Source: Bryopsis sp. KO-2023
Lineage: Eukaryota; Chlorophyta; Ulvophyceae; Bryopsidales; Bryopsidaceae
Assembly (NCBI GenBank): GCA_030272585.1
Contig: BSYQ01000008.1
Span: 3,534,001 to 3,598,000 of the forward strand
Reading direction: 5' to 3'
DNA: 64,000 nt
Shown: piece after piece, positions 12,621-22,669 of the stretch
Layout of the letters: every line of letters begins with the position of its first letter
How positions within the stretch are numbered: the stretch's first letter is position 1
Notes under the pieces: generated by a model
Told to the model about the DNA's origin: nothing
Seen by the model: only the letters and a program-made list of their open reading frames with translations
The model's database searches: none
Translations under genes and position numbers: made by a program

Positions 12621-13740
12621 TTGTGACAAGATCACAAACGAGCCTGGCAAGCTGCAGAGGCAGCACTATGCGTGGTAGACGCGCAGGTAGAAGGCGCAGA
12701 GGCGCAGGACAGCTGACAGACGCACAGCAGAGGTTTGCAAGGCAGACACAAGTGCTGTGAAGGATTGGAGTGGTCTATTGAATTTTTCAATGTGCTCTAT
12801 GGAGAAAAGGCGCAGAATCGGCGTCAGGAGTACAGTTGCTTGCAGTATATGTGTGTGTGAGAACTGCGCAGCAGACATAGCATGCGCAGCATTGTTATGT
12901 GCTGAGCGCAGGACAGTACCTTGTATGGAAGAGCGCAGCACGCACACAGGCGCGCAGCATTGTCAAGCGCAGCACGACTATGTGCAGCGTCGCAGGAAAC
13001 GTTGGGTGGCGCAGCAACTCCAGGATTGCGCCGCAGATGCAGAGCTGTACCGCGGATGTAGAATTGCGCAGCGAATATGGAATTGTACCGCGGGTGCAGG
13101 ATTGCGTCGCAGGCAGAAAGTGCGCAGGTTTTGCTGGAGCGAATGTTGGCACTGCGTAAGTTGATGATGGGACGCGCAGCAGCCGCAGGAAAGCGCTGCA
13201 CATGCGAAATTGCGCAGCGAATGTTGGCACGGCGTAAGTCGATGATGTGACGCGCAGCAGCCACAGGAAAGCGCAGCACATACGAGATTGCACTGCAGAC
13301 GACAGATTTACGTTGCATGCGATGGATTGTAATGTCGATGGGACATATGCACGCAGATGCAGGAATGGCGCAGATGGTGCAAGCATTGCGCAGTGTTTCA
13401 GGGATTGTGCAGCTCTTGATGGAAGTTCGCAGACGATGTTGGGACTGCGTGTCGATGGAAGGAACATCTGATGTAGGGATCGCGCAGCTCTGTGCAAGGT
13501 CGACACAAGGTGCAGGTTCTGGTGACTTGCTCAGAACGTGGCAAGATGTATGCGAGAGTGAGAATTGCGCAGCGCAAATTAAGTTGCTGCGACCAGGAAG
13601 AGTTGCAGTGCACGTGGTGATGTGCATGTCAGAAGCAATGCACGGCATGCATCGCAAGACTGATGCAGACATCGCATAACTGGCTCAGGTTGAGCGCAGG
13701 TTGAGCGCAGGTTGAGCGCAGATGTGAGATGCAAGAGTGT
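12620..13740. repeat. Degenerate GCGCAG-rich repeat tract in the LTR element
   Basis: The motif GCGCAG and close variants recur densely through this stretch. A duplicated block of about 75 bp (GCGAATGTTGGCACTGCGTA type) lies at about 13139-13216 and 13217-13288. Near 13690-13725 the 12-mer GGTTGAGCGCAG occurs three times in a row. Few TA dinucleotides leave long open frames on both strands, but none looks like a protein. Confidence 0.7.
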
Positions 13741-14559
13741 TACACGCTTGCAGTGTTACATTTGATAAGAAGTGATCTGATCATTTCGTGAGTTGATTGA
13801 AGTGACTTTAGAAGTAGTGAGCTGCAGATTGATTTCAGGATCAGGTGATCTATGATCTTCTGATTGCAGCACACATTCTGGAATAGATGTATGATCACTT
13901 TAGAAAGGATTTAAAGAGATGCAGTCAAATTTTCAGGCTGAAGTGAGGGAGATGTTCTGAAAGGCTTTGATTGATCGCAAGTCAGCGGTGGAAATTCTGG
14001 AAAGAGTCTTGGAGACCAGGCAGATTTTTCAGGGAAGATTTGATATTCTTTCAAAAGTCTGGTGTTGATATTTGACAGCTTTATTGGTCAGAAGTTAGGA
14101 TTTTTCTGATCAGGAGTTCCTCCTTGTTTGCTTGGATTGGTGCATTCGTTAGTGGAGATTTATCCTTGGCTCAGTGGGATTGAGCAGTAGTGGTGACTTA
14201 TAATTTCAGAGTGTGGAAGGTTGCAGTGGAAAAATTCTTGGCTTTAGTGGCAGGTCAGAACATGTGTCACATCAGCTTTGATGTGATTGTGCATACATAT
14301 TTTGGATGTTTGTACATCAGGAACACTTGCTACATTTGTGTTGATTGTGGGAACATTTTCAGGTGTTTCAGTGAATGCACAATAGCTTGAGGGAATTTTT
14401 CAGAGTCGTTTCTGAATTTGAAATGAGGAGAACTGAAGGTCAGAACTTATTTTAGAGTTGCTTGCAGAAAGCTAAGGCACGTGTTAGTTCTAATTTATTG
14501 GTCAGTTGAGGTATAGTGTTTGTGTTTCTGTGGAAGGGTTGTCTTGTCTTTTTCTTGAT

Positions 14560-14770
14560 GGACCCTATGGTATATTGCTCTGATTTCTGAATAGACCAGT
14601 GGCAGGTCATTCTCAGAAGAATGTCAATGACATGAAGTTTTCGTTCTATAATAGACTAGTGGCAGATTATTTTCTGTTGTTTGGTGGGACAAATGACAGA
14701 GTATTAGTCTTTTTATAGATCAGTGGCAGATCATTTTCTGTTGTTGGCAGGGCAGATATTAGGTGTGTTG
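14560..14770 (+). repeat. Short diverged tandem-like repeats in the LTR element interior
   Basis: Three similar segments begin TAGACCAGTGGCAGGTCATT (about 14592), TAGACTAGTGGCAGATTATT (about 14652) and TAGATCAGTGGCAGATCATT (about 14717). Two continue with TTTCTGTTG. Their role is unknown. Confidence 0.5.
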
Positions 14771-16089
14771 GCAAGGTATTTTTCTGTGGCAGCCTTGCTT
14801 GGCAGGTCAGGAAAAGATGTAGATTTTTGAAGGGACCAATAGGTCCATGGAACTCTTCTTTATTAGACTGAGTGGTAGCTAGTATTTGAAGAAGGATATG
14901 AACAGCAGTAGCTGACTCTTAGGTGTTGCAGAAATAGAACATCTCATCCTTCTTGGCTATCAGGAAAAATGCAGTCAGAAATATTCCAAATGAGGGCAAT
15001 TGTTTTGTCTAAGGATGACCCTCATTGTGAGCTAAGTAGTAGCCAGTGATTAGAGGACTTCTGAAAAGGAAAAGTTTCCTTAGTTGAATGGAACAGGAGG
15101 CTGAGTTCTGGACTGTCTCTAGAGTATTCAGGATTTTGCGCAGAATTGAAAACACAGATTATCTTTTGAAGAGAAGAAGAAATCTGATGGGGAGGATGCA
15201 GTTATGAGATAACCATATCCTGCCCATTGTTGGACAGAGTGATTCTTGGTTGATGGCAGGGTTTCTTTGATACTAGAGTTTGTTTCAGCAAGATTTCAGT
15301 GGAACAGTTTGAGTTCGGGAATCTTGGTTTTTACAGAAATGGTGATTTCTCTAAAACACTCTTGGTTTCTTATTTTTTATGGTGACTGAGAGATGAGTTT
15401 TTCAGGTTATACCCCATTCTGGAAGTTTGTTCAGTTTATCAGAAATTTCTGGAGAGTAATTGATCACTAGTGGTGCTCTTGAGGCATAGAAAAAGTACAT
15501 CGGTTCATGGGACAAATGACTGAACAAAAGAGGAATTTCTATGGTAGTTTGGTTTGATTTTGTCCTTTCGTTTTTGTTTGGCTGAGAAGTTGCTGATTTC
15601 TGGTGAAGCAATATCAGTAGAGGTTTCTAACCTGTGGTCAGTAGAATGCTACAGTGTGTTTGAGATGTCTATACATTAATAGTCTAAAAAGGAGAAGTGG
15701 CAGACTTTTGTACGGGCTGATTTCTTACTCAGTAGCATTGTGAGAGTGCTGAGGATATAGGTTTTGAGACAGAGGTGGACTCAACATATTTTTTGGCTGA
15801 TTGCATTGCAGTGGATTTAAAAAAAAAAAAAAAAAAAGGATATTGGAAGTATGTGGCAGATTTATATCTTTGCAGCCACATGGTAGTTAGTTGTTTATTG
15901 GGAGTGAAGTGTACATGCCAGGCAGGCCGTGTGCGGCGTGCGGCTGAAATGAGAATACATGCCAGGCAGATTGTGTGAGGCGTGCAATTGATGTTTTGTG
16001 GAAGGAATTGGTCCAAGGGTTGTGAAGTGGAGAAGAGGAAGGCCTGAGGGTGGAGTAGCCACACCTCACAAGGGTAAACAAAACTTGCA

Positions 16090-16570
16090 GTAGATATTTT
16101 CTGCAGATGCAGAGCCATGTGTAGCCACATCTGAGGAGATGGTGCATGAGTGGAGTGCCATGTGAAGCATATACCCATGTAGGACAACTGAGCGGGGAAG
16201 CTAAGATCAGCATCCCTCAAGAAAGTTGCTCAGCCCCAAGTTTTCGCGGGAACGGAAGTCCAGGGAGGACGTAGGAGAGTAAGGAAACCCTGAGGGTGAT
16301 GAGCCAGGGGTTCACACCTGATGGGGAGGCGAAAAAGAAGAAGATGATGGAGAACCTTGCAGATACAGAGCCATGTGTAGCCATATCTGAAGGGGATCCT
16401 GCAGTTTCAGTGTTGAATTTTGCAGGTGGAGAGCCGTGTGTAGCCACATTTGCAGAATGTTTGGTGAAGGATATAGAGACAACGAAGGAGGGCTGTGGGC
16501 TGTGTGAAGCCACAACCACTCTGGTCTCTGAGGCAGGAGGTGATGAGCCAAGTGAAGCCACACCCAGCCT
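16090..16570 (+). repeat. GAGCCATGTGTAGCCAC repeat cluster in the LTR element interior
   Basis: A unit like CAGAGCCATGTGTAGCCACA recurs near 16108, 16365 and 16430, with shorter variants (GTGTGAAGCCACA, AAGTGAAGCCACACC) near 16502 and 16550. The plus-strand frame 16296-16793 (165 codons) runs through it and shows repeated EPCVA/EPSEAT motifs. I recognise no known domain. Confidence 0.5.
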
Positions 16571-19500
16571 GCAGGTGATGTTAGGCAGTGCAGGATTAGG
16601 TGGGGCCCCACCTGAACCTGAGCTGCACAGTATTTCTGAGAGTAAAGGTACTGATGTTGATCTAAGGGCAGACACATCAGGTTTTTCGGTAAGAAAGGAG
16701 CTTGAACAGGGGAAACTAAGTGCAGATTCCCTTAAGAATGTTTGTTCAAGTGTACCCCAGTTTTGGGAGTTTTGGGAGTTGAGAAGAGTCTAGGGAGGGA
16801 CTCTAAGTTGATGCAGACCACATGTTTTGTGGCAGATTGTTTGTTTTTGCAGAATTAGAAGTCAGAAAGTTGGATTTTATTCTCGAACTGCAAACAGTTA
16901 GTTGCAGTTTTGCAGAAAGTCTGACTAGTTTATTGCAAGTCAGTGTACCAACATGACGATACTCAGATTTAGTTGGTATATTTAAAAAAAGAAAAAAAAA
17001 AAAAAACATATGTCGAAAGAATTATGAAGGAGAGTTTGACAAACTCATAAGGCTTCAGAATCTTTTGTCAAAGAGGATCAGAGATAGCATTTTTCAGTGG
17101 CAGAGTTCACTATTGTTGCAGCTGCAAGGGTAGTGACTGAAGTATGGAATGCTGATTCTATTTCTGATTCAGAATATTAGATTCAGTTATCAGATTTTCA
17201 AGGAGACAAAGATTTTACGGAGATTATGGTTTGGATTTTCTGTGGAGATCAGAGGACTCCGTCAGATGAAGAGAAGAAAAGGTTTCGCAGATTTTCAGAC
17301 GACTTTCTTCTATAGTTGATTTTTTGTGGCACTATTATTTGACCTTGATGCATGGATAGCATGATGTCAAAGATCAGGAGCTGAAGGTTACGACATTGCA
17401 TGGTCGGGTTCAGCTTTACATACAGAGAAACACAAGGGATTGTGAACATTTTGCAGGCAGATCTGGAAATGTGTTATGAGCAGTTGGCACATTGCAGGTG
17501 CAGAACCTGTTAGTTGCAGAGGCACTTTGCAGGGCTGCAAAAGTTTCTGTGTTTTCTTTATTCTCTATTTCTTTTCTGGTAATTGAAGCAGAAATAGCCT
17601 TGATCTTTAGTGGCATAGTTGGTGTATATTTGTGTGAACAACATATATCAGAAAGGTTGAAAACTGAACATTTGATTACAATCTGGGGCAGCAGATTATT
17701 CTGACTTTGGTAGAGCAAATTCAGGCCTTCAGTTTTTCAGGCTTGTTTCTTGAAGTAGTTTGTTCAGTTGTTTGGGGTTATTTTGGCTGCTCCGAACAGC
17801 TCAACTTTCTGTAGCTGGTACAGTGATATGGTTTTGCATGATTGCATGGTTGCTTGAGGACAAGCTCCATTTCAGATGGGGAGGGGGCCTCGGTTCAACC
17901 GATGCGTTTTATTTTTGTTTTTCCAACATTGCATTTGTTTCAGTAGGTGTTGCAAAGATACACACATCTTTGTCAAGGTTTCTAAGGAAAGAAAGAGGTT
18001 CTTAGTTGTACTCTTTCAGAGCTGATGGGAATTCATGGATAGTGTTTGCAATATCTTGGAGGTCAGTAAATATGTGTTTTCAGTTCTACTATTCTTGCAG
18101 AGTGGATTAAGGAACTCAGTATAGTTCACTACTTTGGGACGATGCAGAATTAAAACATTTGCAGTCTAGCAAGGGTGTTTCTGGTGGACTGGAATATTCT
18201 GGTACATGGCACATATTTTGCTGTGGATTTAGTTGGTTTGGAATTTACAGAAGTTTGCATGACCATTGATTGAATCAGTTAGATTGGTGCTTACTTGAGG
18301 TTATTGAATTTCAGAGAGTACATTGATATGAATTCTTTCAGCACTCAGTTGTTGGATAAAAAGAAAAAGGGAATAGCACTGAGTGAAGTCTTGTTGGTTG
18401 AAAGAAAGGGTTGATTTCATTAAGGCGAGATAGGCCAAGTGGAATTTCTGGGTTTTCATATATTCTGATCTGTATAGATTCATATATGGGAAAACCGGAG
18501 AAGACATAGAAGAACTCGGGAACAATTAATGCAATCAATCTGTAGGTACTCTGAACATTCATGACTCAGGAGAGAGAAAGCAGCAAGGAGCTTCAACTCT
18601 GAGGAGCTGCTGGAGTGATTGCTGACCTCTTGGTTTTCGAAAGGTTGGAATCTTATCCCTTTGTTTAAAAGGAAAAGGTTGATTGACGGAAGTTCTTTCT
18701 ACCATAAAGAAATTTCCAAGACAGCTTGCATATCGAGAGAGTGATATTTTGCTAAGTTGCAAATTTTGGCAGCACCAGTTTGCAGGGTTGCAGACTGTGG
18801 CAGTAGTTGCGGAGAGAATTTGCAGACTGTGGTAGTGGCAGTTTGCAGGTTTTCAATATGCAAATGTTGGGTTGGAAATTATCGGACAACATGAAGTTTC
18901 AGAAGTTTTGGTAGTTGCAAAATATTTGGTGGCTTTCTTTCATCATTGGCAAATGATTTCTGAATAGCAACATTCAGGTCTTAAAGAAGGCAGAAAGGTG
19001 AATTGCTGAGATCCTAAAAGCTGCAGCAGATTTTTGCTATTTTTCTGTTGGATTCTCTAATAGTCAAGATAAAAAATATATATTTTGAGTTCACAGGTTG
19101 CAAAAAGGAATTGAATTTTGTTAAGTAACACCTTACAATTCCGAAAGAGAAGTTCGTTTGGTTCTCCTATTTGTGCTATTGGAATTTATCTAAGCAGTTT
19201 TCTAGGCAATTCAAAGGTATGCATCAGGATGATGGGAAAGAAGCATATACTTTATTTTGCAATTTTTCAAAAGGATATTTTCAGTTGGTCAGTCCTTCCA
19301 GAAGGTGTTTGGTAGTTGACAAGATGGGATAGCAACTTTTCAAATTAAACTTTGAGGCTTTATATTTGCAAGGGTTGTGACCTTGGGCGAAACACTATTT
19401 CTTAGTTGTGTTTTATATGCCAAGGAAGTGAGAAGCTGCAGAAACATAAGTTCAAGTGTGCAGCAGGGTTCTTTGGTTGTTAGTGTTCTATTAGACCTAC

Positions 19501-19620
19501 AAGGGAGTAGGGTTTTATTTGATGATGAGAGATGGGTTTCAGATCTTTATTGAGCTATGGAGTTTCCCTAAAAGATTGGTTTATTTCAGTCAAAGTGCAG
19601 TAAGGGGCTACTGCAGTTCA

Positions 19621-19632
19621 GATGGGGAGGAA
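19621..19632 (+). other. Polypurine tract
   Basis: GATGGGGAGGAA lies directly against the 3' LTR, where plus-strand synthesis is normally primed in LTR elements. Confidence 0.7.
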
Positions 19633-20148
19633 TGTAGCGAATCAGGGTTTCTGCCAGCCCTGCAGTACGTCAGCAGGCTTGCTGACAGTGCTGCAGTACT
19701 TTAAGTAGGAGTCTGGTTGCCCTGAGGCAGCGTACAGTCAGTCAGGGTGTGCTGTCAGTGAAGTAGTACGTGGACTACTGAGCTGTCAGCTAGAATGTTC
19801 TAGAAGGTCGCTCAGCACCACAGGAATGGCCGTGGGGCTGAGCTAGGCTCTGATTGACAGGACTGCAAGATCTGATAGCTTGCAGTACTGATGCAGACTG
19901 ATGTTACAGCCTATGATCAGTTGGGATCAAGGCTGCTAGGGTATTCTATAAGTTCTTGGGGTTTGAACGTTCTTGTAACTTAACCTAACCTTGGTTTGGA
20001 ACTTATCTCGCCCTTGAACCTTGCTAGGTTCAAGTGTCTCTCTCATGGCCGTTCAATAGAACAGGCGGTTCAGACTGGCAGACCGACAGGGTCGCAGTCT
20101 TGGGTAGACTGAAGCGGAAAAAGCGATCTGCAGGGCAGATTCGTTACA
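19633..20148 (+). repeat. 3' LTR
   Basis: This 516-bp repeat shows no difference from 12088-12603 when read side by side. It is followed at once by the ACTGC target duplication. Confidence 0.92.
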
Positions 20149-20189
20149 ACTGCCAACAACTACCCAACGAAATTACTCCTTTCCACAAT
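20149..20189 (-). repeat. SINE-like repeat, copy C, part 2
   Basis: CCAACAACTACCCAACGAAA and the following TTACTCCTTTCCACAAT are the reverse complement of the start of the repeat at 2939 and 21033. This completes the copy split by the LTR element. Confidence 0.6.
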
Positions 20190-20563
20190 CGTTTGTTTCG
20201 GATTGTTACTCATTGGGGAGTTGGGGTACTTTTGGGCATGTGCAAACAAACACAATTTCATGTGCAAATAAAATGACACACATTGTCTATTTTCATGATT
20301 TGATTTAAATATCATTTGCTGTCCAATGTCAGTGGAAGGTTTTGTTCTCAAACGAGGTGGCCTTTGTTGGGAGTCCCAGCCTGGGACTCGATTGATTTTA
20401 TGTGAGAGATTTGAGTGGGTTTGGTTCATTTGGGTATTGACATTGAAGGACTAATTTCTGATTGGAGTAATTGTCTGGAACATTGGTTGCGATAGTGTAA
20501 CAGTAGTTCAGTGGTGGTAGAGGATTAGTGGGATTAGAGGAAAGATTGTGGGGGTTGATTGAT

Positions 20564-20871
20564 TCGTTTCGATCGGCTTTGGGCCTACCATGGGGTGGTT
20601 TAGTCTAGGAGTGGCTAGATTTACAATTGGGACAATCTGATCTAGGGGTGGTTAGATGAAGTTAACTGATCTTGATGTTTGTATGGGCGAAGGTTAGGGT
20701 AGGTTGACTCAGCAAGACTCTTTGGGTTATTTATTCCGATGAAAGGGTCTTGTGACTATCTTGTCGAAGGTTGTAAAATTGTGCGAGACAAGGTCCGCTC
20801 CCATCCCCAAGGAAACCGTCACAGATAGGGGCGAGTGGCCCCTAAGGCAATATGTAATTATTGTTGTTGTT
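20564..20871 (+). mobile_element. Probable 5'-truncated LINE 3' end with (TTG)n tail
   Basis: About 308 bp ends in GCAATATGTAATTATTGTTG and more TTG units. GTTGATTGAT occurs on both sides (20554-20563 and 20872-20881), as expected of a target-site duplication. No coding part is retained. The TGTAATTA-plus-tail ending resembles the (TTTG)n insertions at 32800-35070. Confidence 0.55.
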
Positions 20872-21032
20872 GTTGATTGATATCAATGCAAGGACATACA
20901 ATTGGGTGTACTCGTCTGCCAAGGCCAATGAATTTGTCTGCTCCATCAGTCACATGATGTTTTTTATGATTAAGTGGGAGGAAGCTTGGGCTCAATTCCT
21001 TTTGACAGCACTAAAAAAAAAAACCAACACTC

Positions 21033-21176
21033 TGTGGAAGGAGTGATTCAGCTGGGTAGTTGCTGTGGAGTTTGTACAGTTAGGACTCTAGGTTGTGGTG
21101 TTTAAAGGGACTTTGGTTGGAACAGGGGTCATTAAAGGATAAGAATAAGAATCAGTGTAAGAATGTGAATTCAACA
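21033..21176 (+). repeat. SINE-like repeat, copy B
   Basis: The segment 21033-21130 is a near match to 2939-3040, followed closely by GTGTAAGAATGTGAATTCAA (from 21155). The A-box region reads GGTAGTTGCTGTGG here and has drifted from the consensus. Confidence 0.6.
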
Positions 21177-22534
21177 GCTGGAGAAACTGAATATGTCTTT
21201 TGTAACATCCCTACAAGGGCAGCATACATGAGTATCTCTCCCCCCCCCACCTCCCCCTCACAAAGTAAAAAACAGAAAAATAAAACCATTGAAAACAGCA
21301 AAAAGAAAGAAAAACGAGCGAATGTTCTTTTTTTTTTCTTTTCGTTTTTCGTTTTTCTTTCTCAAACTAAAGAACTCAAACTAACCAACAGCAACTTTTT
21401 CTTTTTCAGAATCACCAGAGCTAAATATTTCTCCTAAAACCAAACAATTCTTATTCTCCCTCTTTTTTCTTCTTTTTTTTTGTTTCCCTCTCCAGACCCC
21501 TGTCTGTCACTACATACTTCAAAGCAACAACATATTAATTAATTAATTAATATATTATATTATTTTTTTTCCCCGTTTCACCTCTGCATACAGGGGGGAC
21601 CACCACAGAGCAAAAAAAAAAAAGGACTCTTCCTCCCCCTCTCCCTTTAAAAATCTTCTTTTCGAAACCAGGTGAAAAAAAAAAGAATTACATGAACATA
21701 TATATTTCATATATACGTAACATGAATACCTGCTCAAGCCAGTGTTATCTTGATTTTTTTTCCCCTTGGTCCTCAACACACAGGAAAAGAAAAAAAAAGA
21801 GAGTGCATATTTCCTACTATGACTAATTTCTGCCTGGTTCTATTGTCGTTAGCCCCTCCCTTTTTTTCTATATTATAAAAAAAATAAAATTGGAAAAGAC
21901 GTATCCCCAAAGTTTTTTTTCTTCCCCTGTCTGTCCCTCTATGTATGTAACTGTCCTTGTGTCAATATTCTAAAAATATTAATTTATAGATATATATATA
22001 TCTGTATATATAAATCTATAAATAGATCTCTTCCTCCACTTGGTTTCTTGTCTCCCTTTCTTTTTCTTTTTTTTTTCATCTTCTGCCCCACCCCCCCCCA
22101 AAAAAATTTTTCGGAGCTTTTTTTTTCTAAAGAACTGTGTCTCTTTTGCAGGGTGTTTTTTTTTCCAACTCTTTAAAAAATGGGGAATTTTTTTCGACAA
22201 GAAAAGCACAAAAAAAAATTACAGACAAAAAAATTCCTCTCTCCCTCTTGCCCCTCCTCATTTTCTATTGGGACAGCGCTACAAAAACTCAACTGTGGTA
22301 AAATATGGAGAGAGATTGTAAAGAAGCCAATGGCAGTTGGAAATGTTTTTCATTTTCCTTTCCTTTCCTTTTCTTTCTCTTATTTTCTTTTTTTGCTTTC
22401 TTGAATTGTGGGGAAAGAATATTTTCGGGAAGGAGGAATTAACCCTGTGCGGGTCGATGGCCAAAAAGAAAAGATATCGAAAAACAGAAACACGATTTTG
22501 AACTGGACCAAGAAGGGAAGACGGAACCAAAAAA

Positions 22535-22565
<31 letters not shown>

Positions 22566-22669
22566 AAAAGAAAAAAAATTATATATAGAAAAAAAAATCC
22601 ACCACCAAGAGACAGAAATTTGCTATGCAGAAGCCAGGGCGGTGAAAACAGCCAGCTTGCCCCCTTGAG
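21177..22669. other. Intergenic, low complexity, no gene seen
   Basis: The interval is AT-rich with many poly-A, poly-T and C-run/A-run tracts, for example 22091-22106, and a GA microsatellite at about 22543-22565. No exon-like frames are linked by splice sites. It is the 3' flank of the Tudor-like gene. Confidence 0.5.

Larger units (their letters stand above)
12088..20148 (+). mobile_element. LTR retrotransposon, looks recent, apparently non-autonomous
   Basis: The element has two 516-bp direct repeats that look identical by eye, at 12088-12603 and 19633-20148. Each starts TGTAGCGAATC and ends GATTCGTTACA, a terminal inverted repeat with TG...CA ends. The 5-bp target duplication ACTGC is at 12083-12087 and 20149-20153. 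A TGG-initiated primer-binding-like site follows the 5' LTR and a purine tract precedes the 3' LTR, so the element reads on the plus strand. I recognise no gag, protease, reverse transcriptase, RNase H or integrase in the 7029-bp interior. It resembles a large retrotransposon derivative mobilised by another element. Matching LTRs imply a very recent insertion. It sits inside a SINE-like repeat. Confidence 0.9.

Noticed and set aside
12824-13672. Long overlapping open frames on both strands in the LTR element (up to 282 codons)
   Set aside because: They run through the GCGCAG-rich repeat, which is poor in stop codons in every frame. No domain or codon bias supports a protein.
15818-15840. Poly-A run as the tail of a processed pseudogene inside the LTR element
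   Set aside because: No gene-like sequence precedes it and no target duplication brackets it.
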